This document shows positions 1 to 11,050 of a DNA stretch of 64,000 bases, piece by piece. The notes under the pieces are model-generated. The model searched no databases. It worked only from the letters and a program-made list of their open reading frames with translations, and was not told the origin of the DNA. The position numbers were made by a program, and so were the translations under genes. Origin of the DNA: Branchipolynoe longqiensis (lineage: Eukaryota; Annelida; Polychaeta; Phyllodocida; Polynoidae). Where the stretch lies: the NCBI GenBank assembly GCA_030323885.1, contig CM059190.1, positions 83,258,709-83,322,708 on the forward strand. Direction: 5' to 3'. How positions within the stretch are numbered: the first letter of the stretch is position 1; each line of letters opens with the position of its first letter.

Positions 1-190
1 CCCCTGCTCCCCTGCTCTCCTGTTCCGGTCTTCACATTGTTCCCCACTCCCCACCCCCACTTCTTCCCTCCGCCCTCCTCAGTCTCCCCTCCACCTTACC
101 CCTGCGCCACTTCACCCCCAGCCCTCCTGCTCTGTTCCCCTTTCTGTCCTTCCCCTCCTCCCCATCAACCCATCTCACTTGTACCATCCA
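1..190. repeat. Pyrimidine-rich low-complexity tract
   Basis: The plus strand is almost entirely C and T, in runs of CCCC, CCTCC and CCAC. The open frames here, rich in P, S and H on plus and in G and R on minus, follow from this composition and are not taken as genes. From 191 to 585 the sequence turns AT-rich and I see nothing recognisable. Confidence 0.8.
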
Positions 191-585
191 ACACCGAGCC
201 ACACATGTCTCATAATTTCGCTTATTTGAAATCAATCCCACGCACTCGAGCTATTATTATACATGCCTACATAATATATCAAATATCCTGCCTTTCAAAT
301 ATAATATGATGTAAAATTCAGCATTTGAGTTCTTTTGGGACACGATTTACTAAGGAATGTCATATATACACTATGTAATTCAATATATGAATTTATGGGA
401 AATCTAATGATGTTATACGACACATTTATGTTATATATATGAGTCATTAATTTAATAAAATCACAACTATTCTACACCGAAATACATTTGTATTACTGTG
501 CCTAAAAATGACACAATATTATATTTATATTGAGAACCATAGGAGAACTGTAAATAGAAACTGCATCCCACTCGTTAAATTATTT

Positions 586-778
586 GTTGGGGTTTTAGGT
601 CCTACCAACATCTAAGGTCAAATCCTGACGGGCACCGACTTGTGACAGTGTGCGCTCATGGCGACTTTATAGTGCTGCCTCACCGGGAGATTGGGCCAAT
701 GACCGACCCTAAGTCCCACTCACTCACATTATCCTGACACCGAGCTAATCAATCCTTGCCCTATCCTAGTAATGCTGA
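586..778 (-). mobile_element. tRNA-SINE, 3' part (inverted)
   Basis: Reverse-complement 3' body of the tRNA-derived SINE that recurs through the window. It shows the diagnostic blocks cctaccaacatctaaggtca, gacttgtgacagtg and cactcacattatcctgacac. It stops at the body and lacks the tRNA-like head. It lies head to head with the plus-strand copy that begins at about 784, so the two could fold into a hairpin. Confidence 0.8.
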
Positions 779-783
779 GTGAT

Positions 784-1091
784 CGGGCGCGGTGTACCGA
801 ATCGGACGGGAGTTTGGTTCCCGTTGAGTGAAACCCATGACTTATAACATTGATACGTGTCGTTTCCTGGCCTAGCACTCGGCATTAACAGGATAGGGCA
901 AGTACTGGTTAGCTCAGCGTCAGGATCATGTGGCTGGATGGGATATCGGGTCATGGTGCCAGTGCCATGATTTCCCTGTGGGGCAGCACTATAAAAGTCG
1001 CCATGAGTGTGCACTGTCACAAGTTGGTACCCGTCCTGATATGACCTTAGATGTTGCCAGGATGTAAAACTCCAACAACCAATCAACCAAT
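784..1091 (+). mobile_element. tRNA-SINE, subfamily B
   Basis: Starts with cgggcgcggtg and a decayed A-box, then the SINE body (cctagcactcggcattaa, tataaaagtcgccatgag). It ends in the subfamily B tail aaaactccaacaaccaatc. The 158-aa minus-strand open frame across it is incidental. Confidence 0.8.
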
Positions 1092-1353
1092 GCACCCGTC
1101 CTCCTCTCGTGACCCAATCATTAGAAAAGGCTTGGTGAATATGGCAGAGTGGATTCCTTTCAGACTGGTGGCGGGTTTTACAGTAAGAACATGGCCCAGC
1201 CTGACAAGAACACGCTAATGAAGTGATCCCACTCTGAAGCACCTACTGTTATTAGGAATCCGCCTGACAATTGATAGCTTTGAAATAACCAACCTCGTGA
1301 AGACAAACAACCGGGCTCCTCCAACTACTGCGATTGTAGTCCAAATACACTGA

Positions 1354-2098
1354 CCAGGGGCCATATGCATGGAGCAGTGTTAGCGGCGTGTGGTGTTATC
1401 GCTCTAACACAGGGTAGCTAACACCGGTTATCGGCGGCGTCGAGAACTATGTCAAGCCGTATGCATGGGCGCCTAAACGGTGACTGTTAGCTAAATGTGA
1501 ATGTATTTATAGATTTGGGAAATCCCTCTGCGTTTGTAGCCATATATTAGGCTCAAATCTATTGAATGCGATCATATTTAACAGAATTACATACGCAATA
1601 AGTGACATTTGATCAATTTAACCCTAAAGTCGAAGCGTTATTAAGGCTACCGCCGCATTGGCGGCGATATTAATCGTTATATTTTCGAATCGACGAAAGT
1701 AATGTAAACAAATCGCCGCCGCCGCCGCCAGTATGGAACACGACGTCGATGCGGCGGCGGCGGCGATTTGTTTACATTACGTTCGTCGATTCGAAAATAT
1801 AACTATTAATATCGCCGCCAATGCGGCGGTATCCTTAATAACGCTTCGAATTTAGGGTTAAATTGGTAAAATTTCACTTATTGTGTATGTAATTCTGTTA
1901 AATATGATAGCATTGAATAGATTTGATAACTAACACCGCCTGTAAACCAGCTATTTTCTGGTTTAGCTTAACCTAGTTTAATCTTGTGGTGTTAGGCCTC
2001 ACACTGCTCCATGCATACCGACTTTTCGGCGCTAAACCAGAAATCCCGTCTAAACGCGTTTTGGCTCTCTAACACTGCTTCATGCATATGGCCCCTGG
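1354..2098. mobile_element. GC-rich foldback element FB-1
   Basis: Large imperfect palindrome. The outer ends are ccaggggccatatgcatgga and its complement at 2079-2098. Inner arms include atatcgccgccaatgcggcg at 1810-1829, mirrored at about 1652-1671. The axis lies near 1737, inside an array of gcc/ggc triplets on both sides (1712-1728 and 1751-1769). Next to it are matched blocks for aatcgccgcc, tgtttacat, cgaatcgacg, aatttagggtt and ttctgttaaatatgat. No open frame exists. A second member is at 16945-17639. Non-autonomous DNA element; superfamily unknown. Confidence 0.85.
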
Positions 2099-2330
2099 GC
2101 CCATATGCATCAACCATTGTTAGCTTTTCCTGGTGATAGGAGCTATCCCCAAAATAGCTATCGCGATGATGGCGGTGTGTTTCAAATGGTATGCATGAAT
2201 GCGAAAACTGGTGGGGATAGCTATCAATGTGGCTATTTATTTCCTCTCACCCATAGATAACAGAATTTAATATTAGCAGTGAATAATCGACCTGTGCTTG
2301 GGATGGTGGGGGGGGGGGGGAGGATACATG
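2097..2330. mobile_element. Foldback-related fragment
   Basis: Abuts FB-1 and starts with the same type of end (gggcccatatgcat). It carries internal matches agctatccccaaaatagcta and tggggatagctatcaatgtg. The far end is unclear; a run of 13 G lies at about 2307-2320. Probably a decayed relative of FB-1. Confidence 0.45.
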
Positions 2331-2452
2331 ATGCATTGACTTGATTCCGTGATTTATTGTCCCGATTCATCGGGAATTAGCCAAATAAATCATTTTAAAA
2401 TATTCGACAGTGTTCTTAGACTAGGACACTTCTTGGAAGTAATTTTTAAATA

Positions 2453-2797
2453 CCAGACGGGATGGCCGAATGAGTTGAGTGTCCGTCTCCCGTTTTGGTA
2501 GATCGTGGGGTTTGAACCCACGTGTTCGAACCCTGGTCGAGCCAAACCAATGACTTAAATATTTATACTTGTCACTTCCTAGCCAGGTGCTCAGCATTAT
2601 TAGGATAGAACAACGACTGATTGGTTCAGTGTCAAGATAATGTGACTGAGTGGGATATCAGGTCATGGTGCTGGTGGGCTGTTGTCCCAGTGGGGCAGCA
2701 CTATAAAGTCGCCATGAGTGCGCATGGTCACAAGTCGGTACCCGTCCTGATATGACCTTAGGAGTTGCCAGGATGTACAACAACAACAAACAAACAT
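2453..2797 (+). mobile_element. tRNA-SINE, subfamily A
   Basis: Starts ccagacgggatggccgaatg, an A-box of tRNA-Leu/Ser type, followed by a B-box-like gttcgaaccctgg. The shared body (cttcctagccaggtgctcag, gactgagtgggatatcaggt, agtcgccatgagtgcgca) follows, and it ends in an aacaacaacaaacaaac tail. The class is mobilised in trans by a LINE and transcribed by Pol III from the internal boxes (family knowledge). Confidence 0.9.
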
Positions 2798-3277
2798 CAA
2801 TCTCTACAAATAAGCATTTCAATAAACTGCTGTAAATGGCATTGTTCTCTGGTATATGTTTCTATTACTGTTCGATAATTTATATCCTGTGTCAATGTCA
2901 GTGTTGACAGTGATGGCACATATAGTAGTAAGCAAGCCATGTTCTACCGTGTAATATAGTATGGCAATGCGGCACGCCTTCAGGCCTGGCCGACTAATCA
3001 CAGAGGACGTGGAATGAGAGAAAGAAACGTACGCTAATAGAGCACACATGGCCATGTCTGAAGAGAATAGCGATCCAACTAAGTGTGTTTCTGTAATTTA
3101 TGCAGAAGGGTATTATCAACAGTATATCTAGTTATGCATTGAATGGCGCTGGTGCCGTGTGAAATCATTAGAATATAGTGCAATGTAGAAATAAATTCTT
3201 ATATATATTTCTTTTTTTGGGGGGGTAGATGAATTTTATTCATATATATCTTATATCACACTGCAAGTGCACTAAGA
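2798..3277. other. No recognised feature
   Basis: AT-rich spacer with no convincing gene. The 78-aa minus-strand frame at 2819-3055 has no recognisable motif. Confidence 0.6.
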
Positions 3278-3617
3278 GACCAGACGGGATGGCCAAATGA
3301 GTTAGAACGTCCATCTCCCGTGTTGGTAGACCATGGGATTGTGCGTTCGAGCCCTGGTCGAGTCAAACCAATGACTTAAACATTGATACTTTTCACTTCC
3401 TAGCCAGGCGCTCAGCATTAATAGGATAGGGCAAGGACTGGTTGGCTCAGTGTCAGGATAATGTGACTGAGTGGGATATCAGGTCATGGTGCTGGTGGCA
3501 TGGTCTCCCCGTGGGGCAGCACTATAAAGTCGCCATGAGTGCGCACTGTCACAAGTCGGTACCCGTCCTGATATTACCTTGGATGATGCTAGGATGTAAA
3601 ATAACAACAAACAACAT
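3278..3617 (+). mobile_element. tRNA-SINE, subfamily A
   Basis: Full-length copy: gaccagacgggatggcc head, gttcgagccctggtcgag B-box region, the standard body and an aacaacaaacaac tail. The 60-aa frame inside it is a by-product of the repeat. Confidence 0.9.
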
Positions 3618-3767
3618 GCACTAAGATACCCTAGAATTAAGTTTATTTAACAGCCTTCAGGATGAGTTGTGCTAAGGGTGGATTCGTAGGAATAATTCGT
3701 GGGAATATCAGCTTCACCTAGATACATTATAAATCTACACAACAAAATAGATTTATGAAGGAACTAA

Positions 3768-3915
3768 CGGACGCGATAGCCAAATCAATAAGAGCGCATG
3801 CTTCCTGTGCGAAAGGTTGGGAGTTTGAAAACCAAGTCGAGTCAATCCAGTGATTGACATAGGTTATAACTGTTGTTACCTAGCCTAGAACTTGGTATTA
3901 CTAGGATAGTAATTG
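3768..3915 (+). mobile_element. Degenerate tRNA-SINE head
   Basis: ggacgcgatagccaaatcaa, then gaaaaccaagtcgagtcaat and ttacctagcctagaacttgg match the SINE head and early body with many changes. The rest of the body is missing. Confidence 0.6.
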
Positions 3916-4027
3916 GCATTACTAGGATAATAATTACTGGACTAAGAAAGGCATTACTGGACTAAGAAAGGCACCCACAGGTTTATTCCAATCACAGAAG
4001 ACTTACTTTACATTGATATGGTTAAAT

Positions 4028-4258
4028 GAGAACATTTACCTTCAACATATATACACTGGTTAAGTAACAATACCTTGTCTGAGTATGGTATTTTCCTATA
4101 AAAAAAGATATTTAAAATTTGACGTGTGGAGCTAGGATGTGATTCACGGCATTTACTTTACATAAATATGGCTAAATCAGAGCATTTAACTACAGCATAT
4201 ACACTGGATAAATAACACTATTTCAGTTGAGTATGGTATTTTCCTGTAAATAAAGTCA
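4028..4258 (+). repeat. Direct duplication, ~75-bp units
   Basis: The block gagtatggtattttcctata with its upstream catatatacactggttaag at about 4035-4103 recurs at about 4182-4250 as gagtatggtattttcctgta. The copies are ~150 bp apart. No gene is visible from 3916 to 4486 beyond this. Confidence 0.6.
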
Positions 4259-4486
4259 AATTAATTTGCTTGAGTGGGGTGTAAGAGCGCTCATTCGCTG
4301 TCATTGCTGGGGGCACAGTGCGCACAGTAAAGCTCACCCCCACCCTCCCACAAGAGTGACAGCCAGTCACAATCCTTAATCACTCCCACTCCTTCTGGCT
4401 GAATTCTCCTCCCATCAGCCTATCACAAGCCGCGTCACACAACCACTCTTCCTCAGCCAATCACAAGTCACCTCACACACACACCC

Positions 4487-4910
4487 CTCGGTGGCTGAAT
4501 CGGTAGAGCATGGGCCTCACGTGTGGCAGATCAGGAGTTTGGTTCCCGGTCGAGTCAAACCAATGACTTATAAAACTGATACTTGTTGCTTCATAGCCTG
4601 GTACTCGACATGAATAGGATAGGGCAAGAACTGGTTAGCACAGTGTCAGGATAATGTGAATGAGTGGGATATGATTTCATGGTGCCAGTGGCATGATTTC
4701 CCAATGGAGCAGCACTATAATGTTGCAATGCAAAAAAAAAAGAGTGAAGTTTGTTTTATTGAGTGACGCCTCTAGAGCAAATTGATTTTTATCATTGGCT
4801 ATTGGACGTCAACTATAAAGTCGTAATGAGTGCGTCCTGTCACAAGGCGATACCCATCCTGATATGTCCTTAGATGTTGCCAGGACATAAAACTCCAACA
4901 AACAACCAAC
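4487..4910 (+). mobile_element. tRNA-SINE B carrying an insertion
   Basis: Head cggtggctgaatcggtagag and B-box-like ggttcccggtcgag, then the body to about 4726. A ~90-bp stretch beginning with a run of A follows. The body resumes at about 4811 (actataaagtcgtaatgag) and ends in aaactccaacaaacaacc. The actataa-type sequence stands on both sides of the insert, as a target duplication would. Confidence 0.7.
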
Positions 4911-5173
4911 CTCACACACCCACACTTCATCCATCACGAACCTACCGGTCAGTTTACGCCGCGCTGCCGACCTGACACACTCCTCATCTCTTGTCAGCCA
5001 TCCGCACCTGCGACTGATTAGGTGAAACAATAAACACCAAGTCAGACAAGTAATTGAAAACTAGGCCTGTACCTGACATATCATATTACATATAACTGAT
5101 GCTTAAAAATATGCATGCGTTAGAGTAGCACTCTTTGTCTGTTTTCATCTCATGTTGTGCATCGTGTTCATTA

Positions 5174-5796
5174 AAGCCCCAGTCACACCTACCCGGATCA
5201 GGGGCCGGACGAGCCCCGGACCGTGATCCGGCGTGGTCCGTGGCGATCCGGCGTGATCCGTGTCTCATCTGTGGCTGGTCCTTGGTGATCCTTGGTGATC
5301 CTTGGTGATCCGTGGCTGGTCCGGCCTCATCCGGGGTCTGCCCCGGATGTTTTAAAATGTTTAAAACATCCAGTGTGGTCTGCGGCATTTTGCGATCTAG
5401 GCTCAATCCGGCATCATCCGGTATGATCCGGGGGTAATCCGGGGGTGGTCCAGGTAGTCCGGGGGTGGACTGGGAGTTGTCCATGTCGCGTCCGGCCCAG
5501 TCCGGGGCTGTTTCCCTCCGGATGAGCCATGTTTTAGCCATGGTTTAACCTGGACCAGCCCCGGACTTCCCCGGACTAGCCCCGACATAGCCACGGACCA
5601 CTCCCGGACTGCCCGGATAAGACCCGGACATGCCAAATAACCACGGATTAACCACGAATCGCCACAGATGACCACATATTACTCACGGACTACCCCAGGA
5701 TGATTCCCGCATTTCAGGCTATCATCCGGGGGTTGTCCGGGGCTAATGCAGGTAGTCGGGGCATTGTCTGGGGCTCATCCGGGGTGATCTGGGCTT
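5174..5796. mobile_element. Word-repeat MITE (keyword ccgga/gatccgg)
   Basis: Begins just after tta with aagccccagtcacacctacc, the terminus shared with elements at 26197, 54470 and 55229. The interior is a dense run of variants of tgatccggcg, ggtccgtgg and ccccggac on both strands, plus a ttttaaaatgtttaaaac core at about 5350. The right end is blurred where it meets the NADAR-like frame. The minus-strand frames of 151 and 90 aa inside it come from the repeated words. Confidence 0.65.
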
Positions 5797-6219
5797 GCCC
5801 CACTAAGTAATTTCTTCAAAAACAAAGCAGGCACTAAGACATTCTCCAGTGTGGAGCAATACTATTACTCAGTAATGGTGGGCTTTCATGAAGACTATGA
5901 CATACAATGACTGATCGAGCACACTGAAAACCCCTACACCAGCAAAGCAATCTCCAAGAAGATCTGGAGATCAGATGAATGGAATCGCCAGAATGAAGCA
6001 GTCCTTGAGGATATAATAAAGGCCAAATTTGAGCAGAACCCAAACTTAAAGGACAAACTGATGAGGTATATGGATGATGTTTTCAGAGAGTGTACTAAAT
6101 GCCCATTCTGAGGCTCAGGCAGGTACCTCGAGCAGGCTAGTGAAGGAAAAGTAGAACTACCTGGATACAAGAATAGAATGGGAGGCATAATAAAAATGAT
6201 TACAGACTCTTACAAGTAA
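5797..6219 (+). pseudogene. NADAR-domain (YbiA-like) ORF, broken by two stops
   Basis: One frame runs 141 codons with only two in-frame stops, TGA at 5908 and TGA at 6109. Reading it gives landmarks of the NADAR fold in order: LSNFF at the start, SVEQYYYS, then SKAISKKIWRSDEWNRQNEA, IIKAKFEQNPNLKDKLM, a PF-stop-GSGRYLEQ block where a conserved Trp of a WG motif would sit (TGG to TGA), and LPGYKNRMGGIIKMI before the final TAA. NADAR proteins hydrolyse N-glycosidic bonds in riboflavin-pathway intermediates and ADP-ribosyl derivatives (family knowledge). The upstream part of the gene is absent or was displaced by the MITE that abuts it. A dead LINE follows 0.6 kb downstream on the same strand, so this could be part of a retrotransposon rather than a host gene. 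Confidence 0.65.
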
Positions 6220-6800
6220 TGCCTGGTGTTTCATGCAAACTTGATTAAACTGATAAAAGAATAAAGGGGGGGAAACAAAAACCAACAAAACAAAACGAAC
6301 AAACAAAAATACATTTTAAAGGAAGTCGCTAGATAACACACATTCAGTGGTACATTAAGGTACCCCAAAGCACTGTGCAAAATATATTATTTTTAAAAGA
6401 ACCAAATAATGTTCATCTAAAAGTAGAAACATAAAGTTATAACCTAAAAGATATAATGAATATACAAACTCACACATATAAATTAGAATAGGATGACTAC
6501 AACAGAAAAAATAACTCATCATTGAATAATGTATGGTATCTGGGGGTGTGTATAACATAATTATACCAAATTAACACCGTGATGATATCCAAGGTGGCCC
6601 TCATCATAGAACCACCCCACCTGTCCATAGACAGATTGGGGGGGGTGTGAAATCCTAGGGACTGTACAGCTGACACACCATACACTTGTGACTTAAAAAC
6701 GGCACAGCGACTGAAGTGTCATATGGTAAAATTCTCTATTCAGGTGACTGGTAATAAAGAACACTAACCTAGCCTGAGCACTAAACAAATAACAAACCAT
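6220..6800. other. AT-rich spacer before LINE
   Basis: Contains a purine-rich aaggggggg stretch at 6265 and A-rich runs (aacaaaacaaaacgaac). No frame with recognisable domains. It may be the untranslated leader of the LINE downstream or a remnant of an ORF1. Confidence 0.5.
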
Positions 6801-9800
6801 GTGAAAGAAACAACAACAAAATACATAAAGAACAAAAGAAAGAAACAAATAAAGAAAGAAAATATAATAATGAGTCTGTTAGCAAGTATCGAAAACAGAC
6901 TAGGCAGGGGGTTGCACATAGCACACTTAAACTGTCAAAGTCTCACCAGCAAAATTGACTTAATTAAGCTACACATAAAGTATGATAAATTTGATGTATT
7001 AACCTTATCAGAAATGTGCCTCAGAAAAAATCACAAGAAGCAGGCATACAACCTGAAGGGGTATGAACTATTCAGATTAGACTGAAAATCTACAGGAGAG
7101 GATGGAAATGTCAAATGAGGAGGGGGTGTGGCCATATATGTAAATAGCAAGCACTAGGTTATAGAAAACAAACTGAGTGAATACAACACATCAACCGATG
7201 ACATACAAATTATGTGGGTACTAATTCAAAACAGCAAACAAATCAACATAGCGGTAGCCTCAGTATATAGGCCACCAAGGGGTAATGTAAATAAATTTAT
7301 AGACCACCTAGAAGAGGCCATTGAAAATATCACAAGAAACAATAATATAGATGTTTTTATCCTGGGAGATATGAATATAGACTATAGTAAAACTAATAAG
7401 GATCAAGAACAAATGAAATCATTAGTAAAGCAAATGGGCCTACACCAACTGATAGAAGAAAAGACAAGACTGGCAGACACCAGCTCTATTCTAGACCTAA
7501 TTTTGACAAACAGGGTACATATAAAGAAAAAGGGCACTAGACCATGGGGGATAAGTGACCATGAATTAGTCTATGCAACTAGAGAAAAAATCACAGTGAA
7601 GCACAAGATCGAAGTAAAATTAAGTAGGTCCTACAAAGCCTATGATGTCTTTGAATTCACACAGCAGATGCAGGAAACAGATTGGGAAAATGTAATGGAC
7701 TCTAAGGACCCAAATCAGAAATGGGAAAATGTTTTAGGTAGGATTCAAGAATTAATGGACAAAATGTGTCCAATTAAGACAATCAAGATGAGGGACAAGC
7801 AGGACCCATGGATAGGTGAGGAAATAATAGATAGTATCAAATTGAAGAGGAAACTTGGAAAGAAGGCTAGACTCACACATACGATAGATGACATCAACAA
7901 CTACAAAACTGTGAAAAGAAAAACCCTAAGGCTAGTCAGGCAGGCAAAGACCACTTACATTGAAGAACAAGATAATAAATCATGTAATGACTCCAAGAAG
8001 TTCTGGAAAAATGTAGATATGGCATAATCGGGAGATAAGGAGAAAAGCAAAATAGTGCTAACAGATGGAGAAGGGAACACCATATCAAATGAGAGAGCAC
8101 CAGATAGATTAAATAAACACTTCACAGAGATAGGAGCGAAGTTAGCAGAACAATTCAGAGGAAGCTGGGAATACACAGGTGATGCAGTTGAAAATAGTAC
8201 AGATACAGCAAGAGTAAGAGAGAATGAAGTGATTAGACTAGCTAAGAGAATAGATCTAGGAAAGTCATCAGGAATACAAAACCTACAAGCCAGAATAATT
8301 AAAGATGCTATGTTAGCCATACCAAATATTGTATGTGACATAATCAATAATTCATTTGAGATGGGTATTTTTCCCATGGCCTGGAAACAGGATACAGTGG
8401 TACCATCACACAAGGGTGGAGACAAAAGGGACATGGGCAACTACCATCCCATATCACTCCTACCTCTACCAGGCAAGCTGATAGAGAAATTAATGTACAA
8501 ACACATCATGCAACATCTAGATAGTGAGAAAATACTAAATGACAAACAGGGAGGGTTCAGAAAGGGATTCTCCACAACAAAAACTATATCCAATCTAACA
8601 AATGACATACTGAGATGTATGAATGAAGGTGAACAGACAACTGCCACATTCATATATTTTAGCAAGGCATTCGATAACTGAATCAGGACATACTGATAAA
8701 AAGGCTAGAAAGAGTAGGAATAAGAATAAGAACACTAGACTGGATGAGGAATAACATCAGTGAGAGAAGTCAGAGAACAAAAGCAAAATATCAGAAAGTA
8801 TACAGGTAACCTGTGGAGTCCCTCAAGGTTCAGTATTAGGCCCACTCCTCTTCATCATTTACATCAATGATCTGGAGAAGCCCTTAGAGGATATCAAATT
8901 CCAACTATATGCTAATGACACCATGATATATACAACAAGCAAGAGCAGAAAAGAGAACAGAGATAAGCTAAATGAGAAACTAGTAGCTTTAGATAATTGG
9001 TGTAACTCCAACAAGATTTCCATAAACCACAAGAAGTCGAAGGTCCTAGTGTTTGGCAGTGGGAAAATCAACTAATGCAATGAGGAGCCAATAAGTTTGG
9101 GAGGAAAAGTTCTTGATTATCAGACCAACTACAGATATCTAGGGATGAATAATGATACGAAATTAAACTACAATGATAACATGAAAGAAATTATCAAGAA
9201 GGCAAACCACAAAATCTGGATATTAGCGAATACCAGAAAATACCTAACTATAAATATGGCTATTCAAATTTATAAAGGAATGATACTACCATACTTGGAC
9301 TATGGTGATGTAATATATATGGGGGGTAACAAAAATATGTTGGATAAACTACAAAGACTACAAAATAGAGCACTTAAGATATGTCTGAAGGTGGAACATA
9401 GACACCCAACTGATGATCTCCATGGGAAAGCAAGTGTCAACACACTAAATGACTGGAGAAAAGCACATCTCAAAATAGCAGCATTCAGGGAGACAAGGAA
9501 GCCTGGGAGGGTGCAGATAACAAAACAGGCCACAAGAGGTAGTGATGGCCCCAGACTGATAATAAACAGAGCCAAAAACAGATCATATGAGAGGAGTACC
9601 GAGTACGTGAAGGCAAGGGAATGGAATACACTGGGAGTAGAGGAAAGAAGTAAAGGGACAATAGAAACATCATCATGCTGTCGGTCGCGATGCGACAAAG
9701 ACTGCTTTCAATACTTGACTGTTTCTCTCCATTTAGCTCTCTGCTGTGAGAGTGATGTCCATGAGTAGAATAGAAACATATAAAAATGTAATCAAAAGAG

Positions 9801-9895
9801 AGCTAAATGTACTGCTAGACTAATGACAACAATAAATCAAACGAATTAAAAAAGAAAAAGAAAGATAGATAAATAAATAAATAGAAAATACACTG
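6801..9895 (+). pseudogene. CR1/L2-like LINE, decayed (endonuclease + reverse transcriptase)
   Basis: Non-LTR retrotransposon ORF2. The endonuclease starts near 6870 (HIAHLNCQSLTSKIDLIK, then LTLSEMCL) and continues with ASVYRPPRGN, FILGDMNIDYS and the ISDHELV motif. The reverse transcriptase follows: GIFPMAWKQDTVVPSHKGGD, NYHPISLLPLPGKLIEKLMY, FIYFSKAFDN, then GVPQGSVLGPLLFIIYINDL and YANDTMIY. The C-terminal part has LPYLDYGDVIYMGG and LQRLQNRALKICLK. The usual catalytic YADD is YAND here. In-frame stops occur at 7083, about 7116, 7156, 8025 and 8679, with frameshifts near 8679 and before 8812. No RNase H is visible. An A-rich tail with (aaat)n closes it near 9890. Long dead. Confidence 0.85.
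9671..9768 (+). mobile_element. 98-bp retroposed insert with 11-bp target duplication
   Basis: The LINE C-terminus is interrupted by catcatgctgtcggtcgcga and 78 further bases. The 11-mer aatagaaacat stands directly before (9660-9670) and after (9769-9779). Removing the insert rejoins the LINE frame to a plausible C-terminal end, reading ETYKNVIKRELNVLLD and then a stop. The first ~55 bases match the insert at 20337. No known RNA gene recognised. Confidence 0.75.
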
Positions 9896-10640
9896 ATAAT
9901 TCAAGCAAAGTCTTAGAGCATATAGATGCTAGGTATGATACATACAAAATGTAAACCTTAAACTTAAAATCAAAACCTAATGACCACTAACACAGCAAGG
10001 TGAAGACATTCAGAGAAATTAACTATCGGTAACCAAACAATTATCTGATTGTAGAACGAACAAACTCACAGAGGTTTGGGGGATGTGGGAGAATGCTTAC
10101 AAAGAGAGAAAGAATGCATGCAGTCGTTAGCTACACAACAACTGAAAGTGAAGTGGAGTCACACGACTATTACTGTCTAGCGGCAAAAACAAGTCATTAG
10201 ACTTAACCGTTATGGGCAGCATAAAAACACCCATCACAAATATATATATAGTTTATTATTGTACCGATTATTCTGTGTTCTGACTCCTCCACACCATTTG
10301 GGACCTGTGGCGCCACCATCGGACACCCCCGCCCCCAAAGGGCGCGGGAAACCTCACTCACACCGGAGGATATATGTGCATACGTGTGCATGTCTGTGGT
10401 TGCGTATATCAGTGGTGCTGAGCGATAATGGGAGTTTACCTGAAGGCTATACTTACCATCCTACTGGCGGTCTAATTGGCAGGTACCCCCCCCCCCACCG
10501 CTCTCCCACACAAAACACCCTTCACCCCTCACCCCATCCGCCACCATTCCACCTATCGAGTTTCTGTAATGATTATGAAATTCAGTGAGCGATAATTACG
10601 GACACTGCTGGCTGTTGACAGTCGACCGGCTGCCTAGAGT
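9896..10640. other. No recognised gene
   Basis: Includes a short (ta)n run at 10240-10250 and a run of 12 C at about 10486-10497. The 109-aa frame at 10259-10588 is Pro/His-rich, follows base composition and has no domain motif. Confidence 0.6.
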
Positions 10641-10659
10641 TAACCTATTTATTGAATTT

Positions 10660-10965
10660 ATGCGCATGGCTTTGTAAGGCTGTGTATCCGTAGACTGTTC
10701 CCTTGTGGCTTGCTCCCTTTTTCCGTGTTTGATTGTGACCTTGTGATGCGCCACACAGGCAATGAACAAGTTCATTCTCTATGTTCCCAGTCAGTATGTC
10801 ACATATGACGTGCACAAGGCCTGTGTCCAACCTATGTGAATGGCCACTAATCAAAACGCAGGTTCATTGTCTGTGTAGCGCATCATCAGGTCACAAGCGA
10901 ACACGAAACAAGGGAACATGTCACAAGGGAACAGTCTATGGATACACCGCCTACACGTGCCGACA
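10660..10965. mobile_element. Inverted-repeat element, ~100-bp arms
   Basis: gtgtatccgtagactgttcc at 10682-10701 is mirrored by ggaacagtctatggatacac at 10926-10945. Further matched blocks surround ttgtgacc and gatgcgc. The loop is about 85 bp (10775-10860). No frame, and no clear target duplication. Probably a non-autonomous DNA element. Confidence 0.7.
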
Positions 10966-10967
10966 CC

Positions 10968-11050
10968 ATGACTCGATATCCTACTCAGTCTCATTATTCT
11001 GATACTGAGTAATCCAGTTCTTGCCCTATCCTATTAATACCAAGTGTTCC
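10968..11050 (-). mobile_element. tRNA-SINE body fragment
   Basis: gatatcctactcagtctcat and cttgccctatcctattaata are the inverted SINE body. Neither end is present. Confidence 0.65.
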
